A stretch of 64,000 bases of DNA from Lepturacanthus savala (Eukaryota; Chordata; Actinopteri; Scombriformes; Trichiuridae): assembly GCA_030544235.1 (NCBI GenBank), contig CM060469.1, positions 8,232,017 through 8,296,016 on the forward strand, read 5' to 3'. This document shows, piece after piece, positions 1-11,829 of the stretch. The stretch's first letter is position 1. Each line of letters opens with the position of its first letter. Under the pieces are notes generated by a model. The model was not told the origin of the DNA. It did no database searches and worked only from the letters and a program-made list of their open reading frames with translations. The translations under genes were made by a program, and so were the position numbers.

Positions 1-954
1 AGAATCCAGAATCTTATCAGAGTAGATTATTTTACATCAGCCTGATGTTGTTTGTCCCAGCATCTAGTTTGTTAAAGGAAACGCCAGCCGGTGCATTTTT
101 TTTTTTTCCCACAGCAAATTAACATAACTGTTCATTCTATTTGTCAGATAACAATGCAGAACCACATTACTCAGTGTAGAGTCCTTGATCAGAGCCAGTG
201 ACGCTGAGCTCAAAGACTCATCAACGAAATCCTTTGTTCTGTCAGCCCAAATCCTGCACTTTTAATTCTATTTCGCATCTAATTAGTTTGGATTGATGAT
301 GGGTAATCTACTGTGTGTTAAAATAACGTTTTGGTCATCATCTGAGGGCTGAGAGGTTGCGATTTTCGAGTTTTGGAGTATATTCTTTATAACTACAAAA
401 AGGAATAATGTTAATTTCAAATGTTTTATGTATTATTTTACTACCCTACTAACACAAACTGAAAACAAACAATAGTGTCACACTGAAAATGTTTAGAGAA
501 ATGCCAATTAAAACAAAACAAAAATGAAAAGAAAACTGTTTTCTAACAAAAGGCAGCTCGGTGGAACACAAGCACAGGTTCCCGTTTTTCTGTGAATATG
601 TCTTTGCTGCCTTTTGATCTGACACTCAGCCTCCAAAAGGCAGAGTTTTAAACATTCTCCTGACACCACTGAGTGACTGTCGGGGGCTTATCCACGATCC
701 AATTAAAAAGAATACATTTCCGAGCCAAAAGTAATGACTTTTGAAGCAACACGGTATTGGAGGGACTCAGGGGCCTAATCCAATCTGAAAGAGCGAGGAA
801 GAATAGTCCCGCTTTTCTTTGCAATCCTGCATTTCAAAATGCTGTTTAATTCTTCGGAGATCATTAAAATTCGTCTTGATCCAATTTGACGTGGCTAACA
901 ATGTCGAGGGCCTTCCTCCTCCGCCATGACTCCTTCAATACGGTGGGTTCAAAA

Positions 955-1218
955 TGTGAAGTGAATCTTTAGTTGATTTATTGAGCAGTTGCTAACTATT
1001 AAATGAATCGCTTAATATTTCAATAATTGATTAATCGTTAGTTTTTCAAATGTAAATCCACTGATTCCATTGAGTCAAATATGAATATACTCCAGTTTAT
1101 TTAGTTTTCTATAGTTTAGCTGCATATATTTGAGTTGTCGCTTGAAGGTCGGGACTTTTATAAACCGAAGCACTAATCGATTTATCGAGGAAACGATCGG
1201 CAGATTAATCAGGTGATA
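955..1218. repeat. degenerate teleost repeat with CGATTAATCG motifs
   Basis: This lies inside the upstream eIF4E intron. It contains the scattered ATTAATCGTTAG and CTAATCGATTTATCGAGG motifs typical of a widespread fish interspersed repeat, also present at 18088-18353 and 29362-29662. It is strongly diverged, so the boundaries are approximate. Confidence 0.45.
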
Positions 1219-1289
1219 GAAATACCAGTGAGTTTCACTTCTAATCATGTCGTGACCTTAGTGTTTATTCCTCTCCATCACCACACCAG

Positions 1290-1429
1290 CTGCTGTGCCT
1301 AGTCGGCGAGGCCTTCGACGACTACAGCGACGACGTCTGCGGCGCCGTGGTCAACATCCGCACAAAAGGAGACAAAATAGCCGTCTGGACATCAGACTTT
1401 GAGAACCGGGAAGCTGTAACACACATAGG
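1290..1429 (+). CDS. eif4e: eIF4E class I, penultimate coding exon
   Basis: This exon encodes residues equivalent to 134-179 of human eIF4E, the cytoplasmic protein that binds the mRNA 5' cap and recruits eIF4G for translation initiation. It opens after a CCAG acceptor with codons for LLCLVGEAFDDYSDDVCGAV and ends with two bases of a split glycine codon before a consensus GTGAGT donor at 1430. By human numbering the cap-phosphate contacts Arg157, Lys159 and Lys162 and Trp166 are all present, in NIRTKGDKIAVW. The exon is 140 nt. Earlier exons (tryptophans of the cap slot, eIF4G-binding face) are not in the window, so 1-1289 is upstream intron. The class is certain. The paralogue (eif4ea, eif4eb or eif4e1c) cannot be fixed from 84 residues, but the C-terminus is unlike what I recall of eIF4E1B. 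Confidence 0.93.
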
Positions 1430-1537
1430 GTGAGTCGCTGCTTCGCTGTCAGCTGGCAGCATTTGTGTTTCTGTCGACATTCTCCGATTCCTCTTACTGT
1501 GTTTTTTTTTTTTTTTTCCTCTCTCTCCTGTCAACAG
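1430..1537 (+). other. eif4e: last intron of the eIF4E gene
   Basis: This 108-bp intron has a GTGAGT donor, a T-rich and CT-rich polypyrimidine tract (about 1502-1530) and a CAACAG acceptor. Removing it restores the glycine-arginine junction expected in eIF4E. The small size is typical of fish introns. Confidence 0.9.
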
Positions 1538-1652
1538 GAGAGTTTACAAGGAGCGCTTGGGCCTTCCCATGAAGATGACCATCGGCTACCAATCTCACTC
1601 AGACACAGCTACCAAAAGCGGTTCAACCACCAAGAACAAATTTGTTGTTTGA
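1538..1652 (+). CDS. eif4e: eIF4E class I, terminal coding exon with stop
   Basis: This exon supplies the C-terminal 37 residues (human 181-217 equivalent) plus the completed split glycine, and stops with TGA at 1650-1652. It begins RVYKERLGLPMKMTIGYQ and ends SGSTTKNKFVV. The serine equivalent to Ser209, phosphorylated by MNK kinases in mammals, is kept within SGSTTKN. The segment after LGLP reads MKMT where human has PKIV, a small local divergence in a surface strand. The length matches the human C-terminus exactly, with no frameshift or premature stop. Together with the upstream exon this is the 3' end of a functional-looking gene rather than a processed copy, because the intron is present. 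Confidence 0.95.
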
Positions 1653-2060
1653 GAAATGCCCCCTCTGTGCCTCTTTCATCTACTTGTCTTATTTGTTGTT
1701 GGTGCGTATGTTTACTTTGCTGCAAAGACTGCGGAATGCAATCTGGAAGAAAAACCTACATGCCAAATGTTTCCATAACCTGCCCAGGACTTGAACCACA
1801 GGAAAAAAAAAAAAGAGAGATGAATCTTCATCTTCCAAAACACTAACAACGAGAGGTATTAATAGTGGTTGACATTTAGAGTGCTTCATACTCTACTAAA
1901 GCAATTTGTGTTGATTTCTTTTTTTTTGTTTGTTTTATTGTTTTTTTTTAAATGGCAAGCGATTCTGAAATGCAAAACAAATGTATATTTCCCATTTTCT
2001 ACAGCATCGTTGGTTTGCTGTAATCCTTAATGACATTAAACCCTTTTAATTTATTATATT
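1653..2060 (+). other. eif4e: probable eIF4E 3' UTR
   Basis: AT-rich sequence follows the stop, with T-runs at about 1919-1950. The first plausible polyadenylation signal is ATTAAA at 2035-2040. No strong AATAAA with a downstream GT-rich element is visible nearby, so the true transcript end is uncertain. Confidence 0.45.
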
Positions 2061-3465
2061 AATTTGCCTGCATATTATTAGATTGCTAGGCTTTTTGTTT
2101 GCCATATTTTATGCTTTTATGCCTTGAACTGTTGCACGTAATCAGCCTTTTTAAAGTATTTCATGACTCATATTCGAGTGTTAATATAATTAAAACATTG
2201 GTTTTGCAATTATTCGCTATTAAATTGTGGATTTTTCCTGTTTTTTGGCATCTTGTACACGTGTTGATATATTCCTTGTTATAAATGATTACCAATTGAC
2301 TTGCAATGGTACGGTACTTTATTGTAGGATATATGGACTAGTCTATCTTGAATTGGTATTTATTTAGAAATATTTATGGTAGACCATCTAGAAGTTTTCT
2401 CTGTAATGGTCGACATTTCCACCATGCAAGATGAAACATTGAAGGAGACATGATGAATCTCTGATAAAAATCCATCCCTCGGCTTAAGATTTACCATTAT
2501 TCTCGATGGCGTGCCAAATTCAAAACCCATCCACCACCCACCACCCCATCATCTGAGATCCCTCAAAATGTCAGCGCAAGAAGAACTTTGAAAGAAAAGG
2601 TTACTTTGGGCAACATGGCTTCTATTCTCAGTTCATTGCCACCAGGGCAGCTTTAAAAATGTCACTTCAACATTACAAATGTCATCACGATCTCAAGGAT
2701 CAGCGTTCTTTAAGCCAGCAGGCGATCCTTCTTGATCTGCTGAAGCGTTAAGTGACTGTAGATGTTTTATCAGGATCTTGCTGAAGTTGTGACATGGTTG
2801 TGGTAGCAACCTTTAAAGGCCGTGTGCGATCCTCCTCTAGAACAAGCGTCCAGTGGCAACAAATCAAACAGCAGTGAAGCCACTTTCAAATAATCAACTC
2901 ATGAAACCATGCAGAATATTAATATCAGTCGTAGATGCAATGCATTCAACTCAAACTACTAGACTACTGTATTAACACCTTCATAAACAAATAGCTTATA
3001 TAGTAAGTAGCCTTATTCATTCAGTATTCTAGGCTGTATCATACAGTTTTCATCTGTTTTCAAGCATGGTCTATTAGACAATGTTTGCATGTCCTTTGGT
3101 GCAATTTGGACATATGTATTAATAATAAACTGAATATGCAATCAGCAATCCGCTATAGCCCCTCTGAGCTACAGAGATGGGTATGTAGATGTGCAGAGAA
3201 AACAATTTTCACAAAAAAAATATCCAAATATAAAGTTATTTGGATGAGCAATTCAAGAAATACTTGTGCATTGTGGTTATCTGTAGTGATTAGAGAGATT
3301 AGATTAACTATTCTCCCCTCCTCATGCAGGATGTGATCAATTATTCATACCTTTTTCATTTACACTGCTAATGAACTATTGTTTTGCATCAGTGCCAACA
3401 ATACAATTACATTGTTTGGAAAGTTAATATGCAATGTTAACATTTTACCATGAGTGAAATCATAA
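2061..3465. other. intergenic, no gene seen
   Basis: AT-rich unique sequence downstream of eIF4E. Short open frames here lack recognisable motifs. I see no exon, RNA gene or repeat family. Confidence 0.6.
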
Positions 3466-4440
3466 AATCAGTGCATTCAGGAATTATTCAGACCCGTTCC
3501 TACTTTCATTAAAAGGTAAAAACCGAAACATCCCATTGACAAGTATTCAGATCCTTGGTCAACACTGGTTGAAGAATCCTTGTCGGCAATTGCAGCCGTG
3601 AGTCTTCTTGGCTTTAAACATCTGGATTTGGGGATTTTTCTGCAATTCTCTGCAGATCTTATTAATCTCTGCCAGGTTGGACGGGGACCATCTGTAGACA
3701 GACATTTTCGGGTCTCTCCGGAGATGTTTGAGTTCAAGTCAAGGCCCTGGCCGGGTCAGCTCAAGGACATTCATAGATGTCCCTAAGCCACTCCCGTGTT
3801 GTCTCAGCCCACAGCACGATGCACGCACCATCAGGATGGTACTGTGCATGGTTTCCTCCAGACATGGCTCTTTAATCTTCAATTTTGGTTCCATCAGCGC
3901 AGAGAATCTTTTACTCACAATCCAAGAGTCCTTTAAGTGCTCCCATCACCATAGAGTATCTCTAGAACTCTTACCAAGGCCCTTCTCGCCTGATTGCTCA
4001 GTTCAGCAGAGTAGCCAGCTCTGAGAAGAGTTTTGGTTCATCCAAATTGTTTCTCTTTAAGAATTATGAAACCCACTGTGCTCTTGAGAATCTCCAATGC
4101 AACAGAAATATTGGTAGCCAGATCTGTGCCTTGATACAACCCTGTCTCTGAGCTCTTCTGGCGTTTCCTTGGACCTCATGGCTTGGTCATAATCAGCTGT
4201 GAGACCATATAGACAGGTGCGTGTCTTTCCGACTCATGAATTCACCACAGGTGAACGACAATCAAGCTGTAGAAACATCTCCAAGACAATCAAGAGGAAT
4301 GGGAGGCACCTGAGCTCAATTTCAAGCGTCACTGCAGAGAGTCTAACCACCAATGTGAGTTATATTCAGTTTTTATGATTCAATAAGTGTGCAAAACTGT
4401 CTAAAACTTCTGAATTCACCCTAGTATGTTATTTATTCTG
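3466..4440 (-). pseudogene. decayed Tc1/mariner transposase relic
   Basis: Read on the minus strand, this is a broken Tc1-like transposase gene of the type common in fish. The start region at 4180 encodes MRSKETPEELRDRVVSR. It is followed, with frame changes, by remnants of the helix-turn-helix DNA-binding region and a segment resembling the basic linker (about 4000-4050). The C-terminal part (about 3737-3560) encodes a decayed form of the SPDLNPIEHLWRDLK block and the following SPSNLTEL-like helix. Most of the central catalytic domain between about 3800 and 3950 is missing or scrambled, and several stops are present, so no active enzyme could be made. The flanking sequence resembles the outer parts of the transposon, but clear terminal inverted repeats cannot be drawn by eye. 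Confidence 0.85.
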
Positions 4441-7155
4441 GTGTGAATGTGAACATCCCATTCTGTGCTGGCAGGTAAACACAAGTCTGCTGACACGGTC
4501 CCTTTATTAAATGGGGTTACAGACTAACCTTGGCAGCAATGAATGGAATCAATGTGGTAAATTGAATTGAGCACAATTCCTAAGTCTCCAGTCGGCCGGC
4601 TGGTAGCCACAGGGCTTTCTTGTTTTCTAATCAGAGCCACTTATCAAAATCCCAAACCCTCCAATGCCACACGGCGGGTCAAATCAATCTGACACAAGGA
4701 CATAATCCAGCATGGGATATAGCGAATAGAGGCGCGAATCAGAATTCGCTTCCCGAAAGAAAGTAGCGGCACAAAAACCGACAGCCAAGCATAAAATAGT
4801 GTGGAATATTTATCCAGTCGACTTGTTTTAGGCCTGAGCTGCTGAGTGTTTCTGTTGATTCTGTGGCTGCAGGCAGGTTTTAAAAGGTAATCACTTCACT
4901 GCTGTCCATCACTTTACACTGGAGGGAGCTGCACCCCTATTTAGCTCTCAAAACTGATATTGGAAAAGCCCAGTGGGCAGCAGATGAATGCATTTGTTTA
5001 CAGCCTCAAGTCTACATCCTGCAGGTTTTCATCTCAAAATGCGGTGATTTAGGATTCACTGTTGGGTTTTTTTACACCGTCTAGGGATGTTTCCTATCTG
5101 CAGCTTTGAGGGTGGCAGGTCACGATTCAGCAAGAAAATATTTTAAAAAATCCACTTATGCCTTAATCACAGGGTGAAAAATTGTAGGAGGGACTTTCAG
5201 ACGATCGCTAGCAAAATAAAACATCCAAAAACTTTTTTCGCGCGCCTTGATATGACTGTAAAAATCAATCGGCTTCTGTGGTGAGTTGATTGCATAGAAA
5301 CAGAGCCCACCGGGGATTTAACATCAAAGATCTGTGTGTTTGGTATATGTTGCCAGCAGCGATAATTAGGACATTACATTGTGTAATACCCTTACAAGTG
5401 AAGGATCTGAGCGGCGGCCATTTGTGGAGCTTATCGCCGTATCAGCTTACAATTCTGTAGATGGCTGATCAATTTCCCCAGGGTGCATTTGGCCACTCAT
5501 TTCTCTCCCGGTAGTGTAAGGATCAATGGCAGGATTTGTTAACCCAGATTAAATGAATGAAGGGTAATGAGAGCGGCAATTAGCTTACTCCGTGGTTTTG
5601 ATTGCGAATACTTGGATTACATTTAAAGCCCGGACACATAGACTTAGACGGACCCTTGAGACGCCATCAGCACATAAACACACAACACGATCGTGCACCG
5701 CGGAGCCGTCATACCACACGTCGTGGGTTTTTTTTTTTTCTTTTTTTTTTTCTTTTTTCGTATTGATCCAAACTCCCAATCCACCTGTCTGAGCCAGTAA
5801 ACTCCTGACAGCCAACCAAGAAGAAACAGCATATTATCCCAGTGTTTCACATTGCTGGTTCCCAGGGCAGTGTGGGATTGATTTTTAACATTCCATTGAT
5901 CACTTTGGACTACCATCTAGTTATTTCTTTTCACTTTCAACTGCCTGTGAGATCCAAAAGGGCTGAAGGCAGATTTGTGGTCCCAGGAACTTTCCTGCTT
6001 TAATAATGACTCTGAACGGTTGGAAAAGTGATGAAAAGTGAGCTCTGAAAGCCGGGAATTTGAGCACCTGGCCAGATTTCAAAAGACTGATAGAACTCTC
6101 TAGGGAGTTTACTGTATCTATGTTTCCCAAGTTCCCATGTTCCTCAGTTCAAAATTCTTGAAACACGTTAACCCGTGTTGTGGTCAAATAAACTCACCTT
6201 AAACTGATATGACACCATTGTCAGAAATGTGAGATTTATATTCAAAAACATGTAGTATACTAAGCTAGGTTTCACCTTAGGAAGCAATAAACTATAATCA
6301 TTGGTGATTCTATGACTTAAACCATTTTATAAGTTCCCTCGAGTGTAGTCCTATCATGTTGAGAGCAAGGCTGCAGTACCGGGGAAAGAAAAAAAAAACT
6401 CAAATTGACAAAATACCTATGTCATCCTGAGAGAATATAGAGTTGGAGAACATTTTTGAGATTCCCATTATGTGAATCATCATAGGGATGATCCCTACCA
6501 TGTTAAATTAGCACAAAGTCAAAACAGCAGACACTACTGCACATGCACAAGAATGTAGTTCCATTTACAGCGCTTTGCTAGCATGTTGAGCTATATCTCA
6601 ACCACTTTACTTTGTGCTACATTATACCTTTTCTTGAAGAGTGTATTGTATTGAAGAATTTCAATACAAAGACAATAGGTTGTGTAGCACAGCGAGCTAG
6701 CAAAACCCTCTAAACCAAACCATGATCCCATACTATACAGGGTGAGGGAACATGTCACCCAGTTTAATGGCGTAGCTCACAGACGTGTTTTGCTAGGACA
6801 GTAGAATAACATAGCAAGCTTTGGATTAGATCAATTAATTGTTGGTTTGGCTCTGTGGAGAAAAATATATAAAATCACCAGCTATATCTTTTAAACAACA
6901 AAATATAAGAGCAGTATGAATCTGCTCATCTAACTCTCGGCAAAATGTTCTCAAAATGTCAAATTGTTCCTTTAAGACACTGTTCACTTCCCCACTGTCT
7001 GCTTTCCTTGATCACTACGTTCCTTTAAGAATCTGACTTTTTCCTTATTTAATCATTGATACAAACCACTCTGCCCTTTTCTCCTTTACTTTACTAATTG
7101 CCAAATTGACATTTGGTGTGTATTGTGTTAATTAACACAGTGATTTGTTTCTTTA
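4441..7155. other. intergenic, no gene seen
   Basis: Mostly unique sequence. It contains interrupted T-runs at about 5728-5758 that generate artificial lysine-rich or phenylalanine-rich frames. I see no exon with splice signals, no RNA gene and no clear repeat. Confidence 0.55.
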
Positions 7156-7159
7156 ATAC

Positions 7160-7322
7160 AGTGGTTCTCAATCCTCTCCTCGGGACCCAGACTGCTGCTG
7201 GTTATCTATCCTACTACCACATGGTTAATTGCAGTTAATTGCATTTACCAGGCAACACAGGTGTCAATTAGCCCCTCGTTAAATGGCTGCGTGTAAACGC
7301 CAACAGGGCTGAGAATCCCCAG
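7160..7322. repeat. short hAT-type MITE-like repeat
   Basis: It starts with CAGTGGTTCTCAATCCTC and ends with GGCTGAGAATCCCC, giving imperfect terminal inverted repeats. The interior (TCGGGACCCAGACTGCTG, CACAGGTGTCAATTA) resembles a very common fish interspersed repeat. The family name is by recognition only. Confidence 0.5.
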
Positions 7323-8029
7323 GATACAAAAAAAACACTTTGATAAGAAAAGAGGAAAAAATAAATACATTTTAAGTTACCAAGTGGGTCAGTCAATGAG
7401 TTCTAGTACTTTAGAAACAGCTTGAAGATTTTTCAATCAATAGAATTTCTCATTAATTTGAGCTGCGCATTCATTTAACTTTCAAAGGATGCTGAGGTCA
7501 CAACTGGCAGAATTCGCACAAACCGAAGATAATTAGCGTAGCCTTTTATGAAGATTCATGGTGTTTGCACTGGCAGTTATGTATTAAATTGCCTGGTGGT
7601 AATAGCCCCCCGTGCACTCCCTGTGTCACTCATCTGTGACAAATCAGCTTGTGAGATTCAGAAGTCATATTTAATTTGTTGTCTTGATTCATCGAGGTGA
7701 ATATTTCCCTATGAATGAATTTCATAATGCTCGATCATGCCACTAGCAATGTAAGAAACAGCAGCGCGGCTGTTCTTCGTGCTGCTGGATGAACAACGAC
7801 TGGATAGGGATGTAAGGATAATTACACATAAACCAAGAATATGTGCCATAGAGTAGCTTACCAAGGATCATCATGTTTTTCAGCATATTCCAACCTGACT
7901 TAAAGCTGCATTCTTTATGTGGCAACAGATGCAGCTGAACACATTGGGCGAACATCAGCTTATGAATTTGTCATGGTGATCGTTTTAGCAGTCACATCCT
8001 ACAGTGGCATGCACAAGCACAGGAATAGG
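7323..8029. other. intergenic, no gene seen
   Basis: Unique sequence without recognisable coding potential. Nothing stands out. Confidence 0.55.
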
Positions 8030-8030
8030 A

Positions 8031-8740
8031 GCTAAAACGTGTGTTAAAGTGCCTTCTTGTGACAAAAAAAGCATACTAAAGTGCCCTCTTGGGAGCTAAA
8101 ATGTGCTAAAGTGCCCTGTTGGGAGCTAAAAAGCATGTTAAAGTGCTAAGAGGATCCAAAACATGTGCTAAAGTGCCCTCCAGGAGCCAAAAAGCATGTT
8201 AAAGTGCCCTGTTGGGAGCTAAAAGCATGTTAAAGTGCTAGGAGGATCCAAAACATGTGCTAAAGTGCCCTCTTGGGAGCTAAAATGTGCTAAAGTGCCC
8301 TGTTGGGAGCTAAAAAGCATGTTAAAGTGCTAGGAGGATCCAAAACATGTGCTAAAGTGCCCTCCGGGAGCCAAAAAGCATGTTAAAGTGCCCTCTTGGG
8401 ACCTAAAAGCATGTTTAAGTGCTAGGAGGATCCAAAACATGTGCTTAAGTGCCCTCTGGGAACCAAAAAGCATGTTAAAGTGACCTCTTGGGAGCTAAAA
8501 TGTGTGTTGAAGTGCCCTCTAGGGATTTTAAATGTGTGCTAATGCACCCTCTTGGGAGCTAAACAGCATGTTAAAATGCTAGGAGGATCCAGAAAACATA
8601 CTATAGTGCCCTGTAGGAGTCAAAAAGCATGTTAAAATGCCTTCTTGGGGACTCAAACCTGCATTAAAGTGTCCTCTTGGGACCTAAAAAGTATGTTAAA
8701 ATATCCTCTAGGAGCCAAAACATGCTATAATGCCTTGAAG
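8031..8740 (+). repeat. minisatellite with about 31-bp monomer and 92-bp higher-order unit
   Basis: A tandem array of roughly 22 imperfect monomers of the type AAAGTGCCCTCTTGGGAGCT plus about 11 bases. A distinct monomer variant containing AGGATCCAAAACATGTG recurs at 8151, 8243, 8335 and 8428, that is every 92-93 bp. The middle of the array is therefore organised as a three-monomer higher-order repeat. The next variant copy is at 8584, 156 bp on, where the order breaks down. No reading frame stays open across the array. Confidence 0.93.
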
Positions 8741-8794
8741 TGCAGACAAGCTATATTTTTTTCCTTTTTCGTCCTTGTCCTTCAAAAAAGCGCA

Positions 8795-8862
8795 CGCCCT
8801 GGCTCCAGCAGACCCCTGTGATCCCAGTGAGGAATGAGTTGGTATAGAAAATGGATGGAGGG
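8795..8862 (+). repeat. 3' fragment of the GGAT-tailed retroposon
   Basis: CTGGCTCCAGCAGACCCCTG through TATAGAAAATGGATGGAGGG matches the 3' end of the retroposons at 31846 and 62541, here with a GGATGGA-type tail. It is truncated and has no clear target duplication. Confidence 0.65.
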
Positions 8863-9423
8863 ATGAAAATTTGTCAATTCTTTAGCAAAATATCAGTTTT
8901 TTTGGCCACAAAATGTTCCGCTATGTTCACCAGCTGGTTACTAACTCGGTCTGTCTGCTTTATTTTGAGCTGGGCAGACAGTTGTAGCTGAAAACAGCTT
9001 CCTGTAGGTGGGAACAGGGTTGATGATAGCAATTAGACTGGATCCAAACAGTTAAATTACACACCACAAAAACCAGTAAGATAAACAGGACAAGCTGATG
9101 GAAACTACAAAGTCCATAAGTTTGTCACTATGAGCGACTCTTTTCACATTGCACAAAGAAATCGGATTCATGATTAATATGAAAGACTGCAAAAAGATGC
9201 AAAATCATGGACTAATCCATTAATATTTGGCTTCCATATCATGGAACCCTTTCAGATTTGTTAAATAACTTAACTTTCTTCATGTTGCGTCTATAGATTT
9301 CCTTCAAATGTTTAAAGGCTATTGTCTTAAAAAAAAACAAACCTTTTTCTCACTCTGAGCCAGAAATCTCCAGCTTCTCTTCGGTTCTGCCTTCTGTGGC
9401 GCTTGCATCAACCTTTCCACTTT

Positions 9424-9612
9424 TATTCCCAACTATATTCTGAAGGTCTTTACAGACGGGTTTGTTCATATATCATTCATAGCCTGATTTTTTAGAGCAT
9501 TTTATTCGGGGTTTTTTTTTTTTTTTTTCAGATTGTCGGAGCGATAAAAAGACATACCCCTCTGTAAAAACCTTGGACTCTATGTCAACAAAACGAAACA
9601 AAAATGTTGAAC
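9424..9612 (+). repeat. copy 1 of a diverged 190-bp direct repeat
   Basis: Shares CTATATTCTGAAGGTCTTTA, TTCATATAT-ATTCATAGC and ATGTCAACAAAA in the same order with 15029-15240. Indels and a T-run differ. It could be an old mobile element or a local duplication. Confidence 0.75.
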
Positions 9613-9819
9613 CTGGATTTATCCACTGTTCACATTTCTGTTCTGGAAATGCTTGAAAATTAATGCATTTTCACTCACACTCGCATATTTAAACATTCAG
9701 AAAACGTGCCATTTTAATTTAATTTAAATCTATTTCTAACAATATTCACCTGTAGTGTCCCACCTTAAATTAATTTAGCTTAGTAGAAGAATATTTTATG
9801 TGATCACTGATTGAAATCA

Positions 9820-9992
9820 AGCGCTCCTTCATGATCAGGTGTCTTATTCCTCTACATTCCAGCTGATTCTAATTATCAAATCATTATCAAGCTGCTTGAT
9901 AACGAGCTGATAAATAGAACCAGGTGTGTTTGGGTGATTCCTAAAACATGCAGGGCAGTAGCTCTCCAGGAGCAGGACTGTGTATCCCTGTG
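9820..9992. repeat. possible fish interspersed repeat
   Basis: CAGCTGATTCTAATTATC, ACCAGGTGTGTTTG and ACATGCAGGGCAGTAGCTCT resemble the interior and end of a widespread fish MITE related to the 7160 repeat. The boundaries are unclear. Confidence 0.4.
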
Positions 9993-11825
9993 CTCCATGT
10001 ATATCTATCTCAAATCAAGCGTATCATTACAGCTCACTATCACATACAATAGCTGCAGGCTGTGAACGTTTTTTTGGGAGTTTTTCAGCTTGATTTTCCG
10101 AGTGTGTTGTCCCACATTCCAGCGCACAAAGGAAATGCAGAAAGCCACAACTTTATTTATTTCTTTTCCCGACTTACTACGAGAATTAGCATATCGCGAA
10201 TTCTGTACATAGTTAGAATGTACTATGGAATTGGGACACGTCTCAAAAGGCTTAAAAGGATATAAGAAGAAGCCTTGGGAGGAGCAATTCAAGGGCAAAA
10301 TAAACAGAAAGTCGTGACAAAACTACCAAACTGAAGAGTGAAATATTGAAAAATGAGTCGGTAATTAATTATGGAATGATGTTATGTCTGCGGGCGCAAA
10401 CGCGGCACAGGAAATATACAGTATGTTCTCCTCCACACTCTTTAAGGATTATCTAACCTCTAGGCCACTGCTGCTCTTATAAAGATTTCAGCAGCGTTAT
10501 TGCTGCTTTCACAGGAAAAAGGCACAGATATCATATCCTTCCGTTTGAATATATTTGTTTTCTAAGTGCCAATATGTAATCGAGCGCATAGATAACGTGC
10601 TGTACATTCTATAGATGACAAAGAGTGGCCTCAACCTAACAGTAATGTTATCCTGAGCCCTTTTTTGTACAGTGAGAGAACATTTTGTAATTTAATTTGA
10701 TCCATAATGCTATCAGTAACAGCCTGATTTGAAATAAATGTCTTTTTTTTCCCCCTTCTTCAGTCGCTGCCTTTGTGCTTTCACCAACTGGTGCACGCCT
10801 CCAACCGTTCGCCGCCCACCGTGGAGCCACTTGTCACTTTTTCATGGTTGTTAGCGCTCAGTAAATTCCCCAACATGTGCATTCGCGCAAGACCGCATAA
10901 AGGATCGGGCCGGCGTGGATTTAATGTGCACGACGAATCGGCTTTGTTTTTTGCTTAATTGCTCCTCTGAGGCGGGCGCGGTGCGGAATTCTGCCCGAGC
11001 TACACGGCCACCGCCGAAATTATACAATATTCAGAACGGGTAATGAATAGTTAAAGGATAATGACTAGTTCAAGTAACAAGGAACGCTGTCGTACAGTGT
11101 TGCGGTAGGGAAAGCCAGCTAGGGTTATTTAATGTCCTCCTGCCTTATGCCAATTTACAGGTCGTGGTTGTTATCAATCCCATTTCCACATGTAAACATT
11201 TAAGAAGCTGTTTTCCATTTGCAAGTAATCATAAACCGATCATGATATGCTCAATATTATATGAGCTCAGTGTAGCTGCTCCCATGCCATTGCATCAATT
11301 ATTCCTTTATTGCTCCGTGGTCTGATTTCTTGTCCTCTGATCACGGGCGTCGCTGGTTAAATAATTTCGTTACACATGTTGCACATCCGCCTATTATTAC
11401 AGGAGATCGCTGTTTTTTTTTTTTTTCCTGCTCTCTCCTGACCCACGTGTCACGCACAGGCACAGTAAGAAGGCGGGAGCAGTGTTCCTGGTCAATGCTT
11501 TGCCAATGATTGAGTGGTTAATACTCCTGGCTCCTATGCTAACCAGACACTCTATCCCTGTCTTTTAACACCATGCCTCTGCTCCTCGGGCGAAGTCTTA
11601 AAACTGTGCAGTTAGTGGAAAATCTTCTACCACGCTGAGCTAAACAGTCATATTGTAAGCTTTATAGGGTCATTGTAAATTCTGCGCTACGGTGCAATAT
11701 TAAATAGCCTGTGTGTGTGTGTGCATGTGTATTTATTAGAGTGATCCGAGAAAGCAATTATTTGTGCGTTTGCCAGGCTCGTATTGTTATCGTATGGCAG
11801 ATGTGAGTGTAGAAGGCTCTCTAAG
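9993..11825. other. intergenic, no confident gene
   Basis: Unique sequence. At 10739-10763 a T/C tract followed by CTTCAG looks like a splice acceptor. The frame after it reads 32 codons to a stop without a recognisable motif, so I do not call an exon. A (GT)n run lies at about 11711-11720. Confidence 0.5.
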
Positions 11826-11829
11826 TTAA

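Noticed and set aside
8031..8740. Spacer-like regularity suggesting a CRISPR array
   Set aside because: The repeats are adjacent imperfect monomers without unique spacers, in a vertebrate genome; it is a minisatellite.
10764..10863. Possible internal exon after a T/C tract and CTTCAG
   Set aside because: The frame ends after 32 codons with no donor and no recognisable protein; T/C tracts are frequent here.
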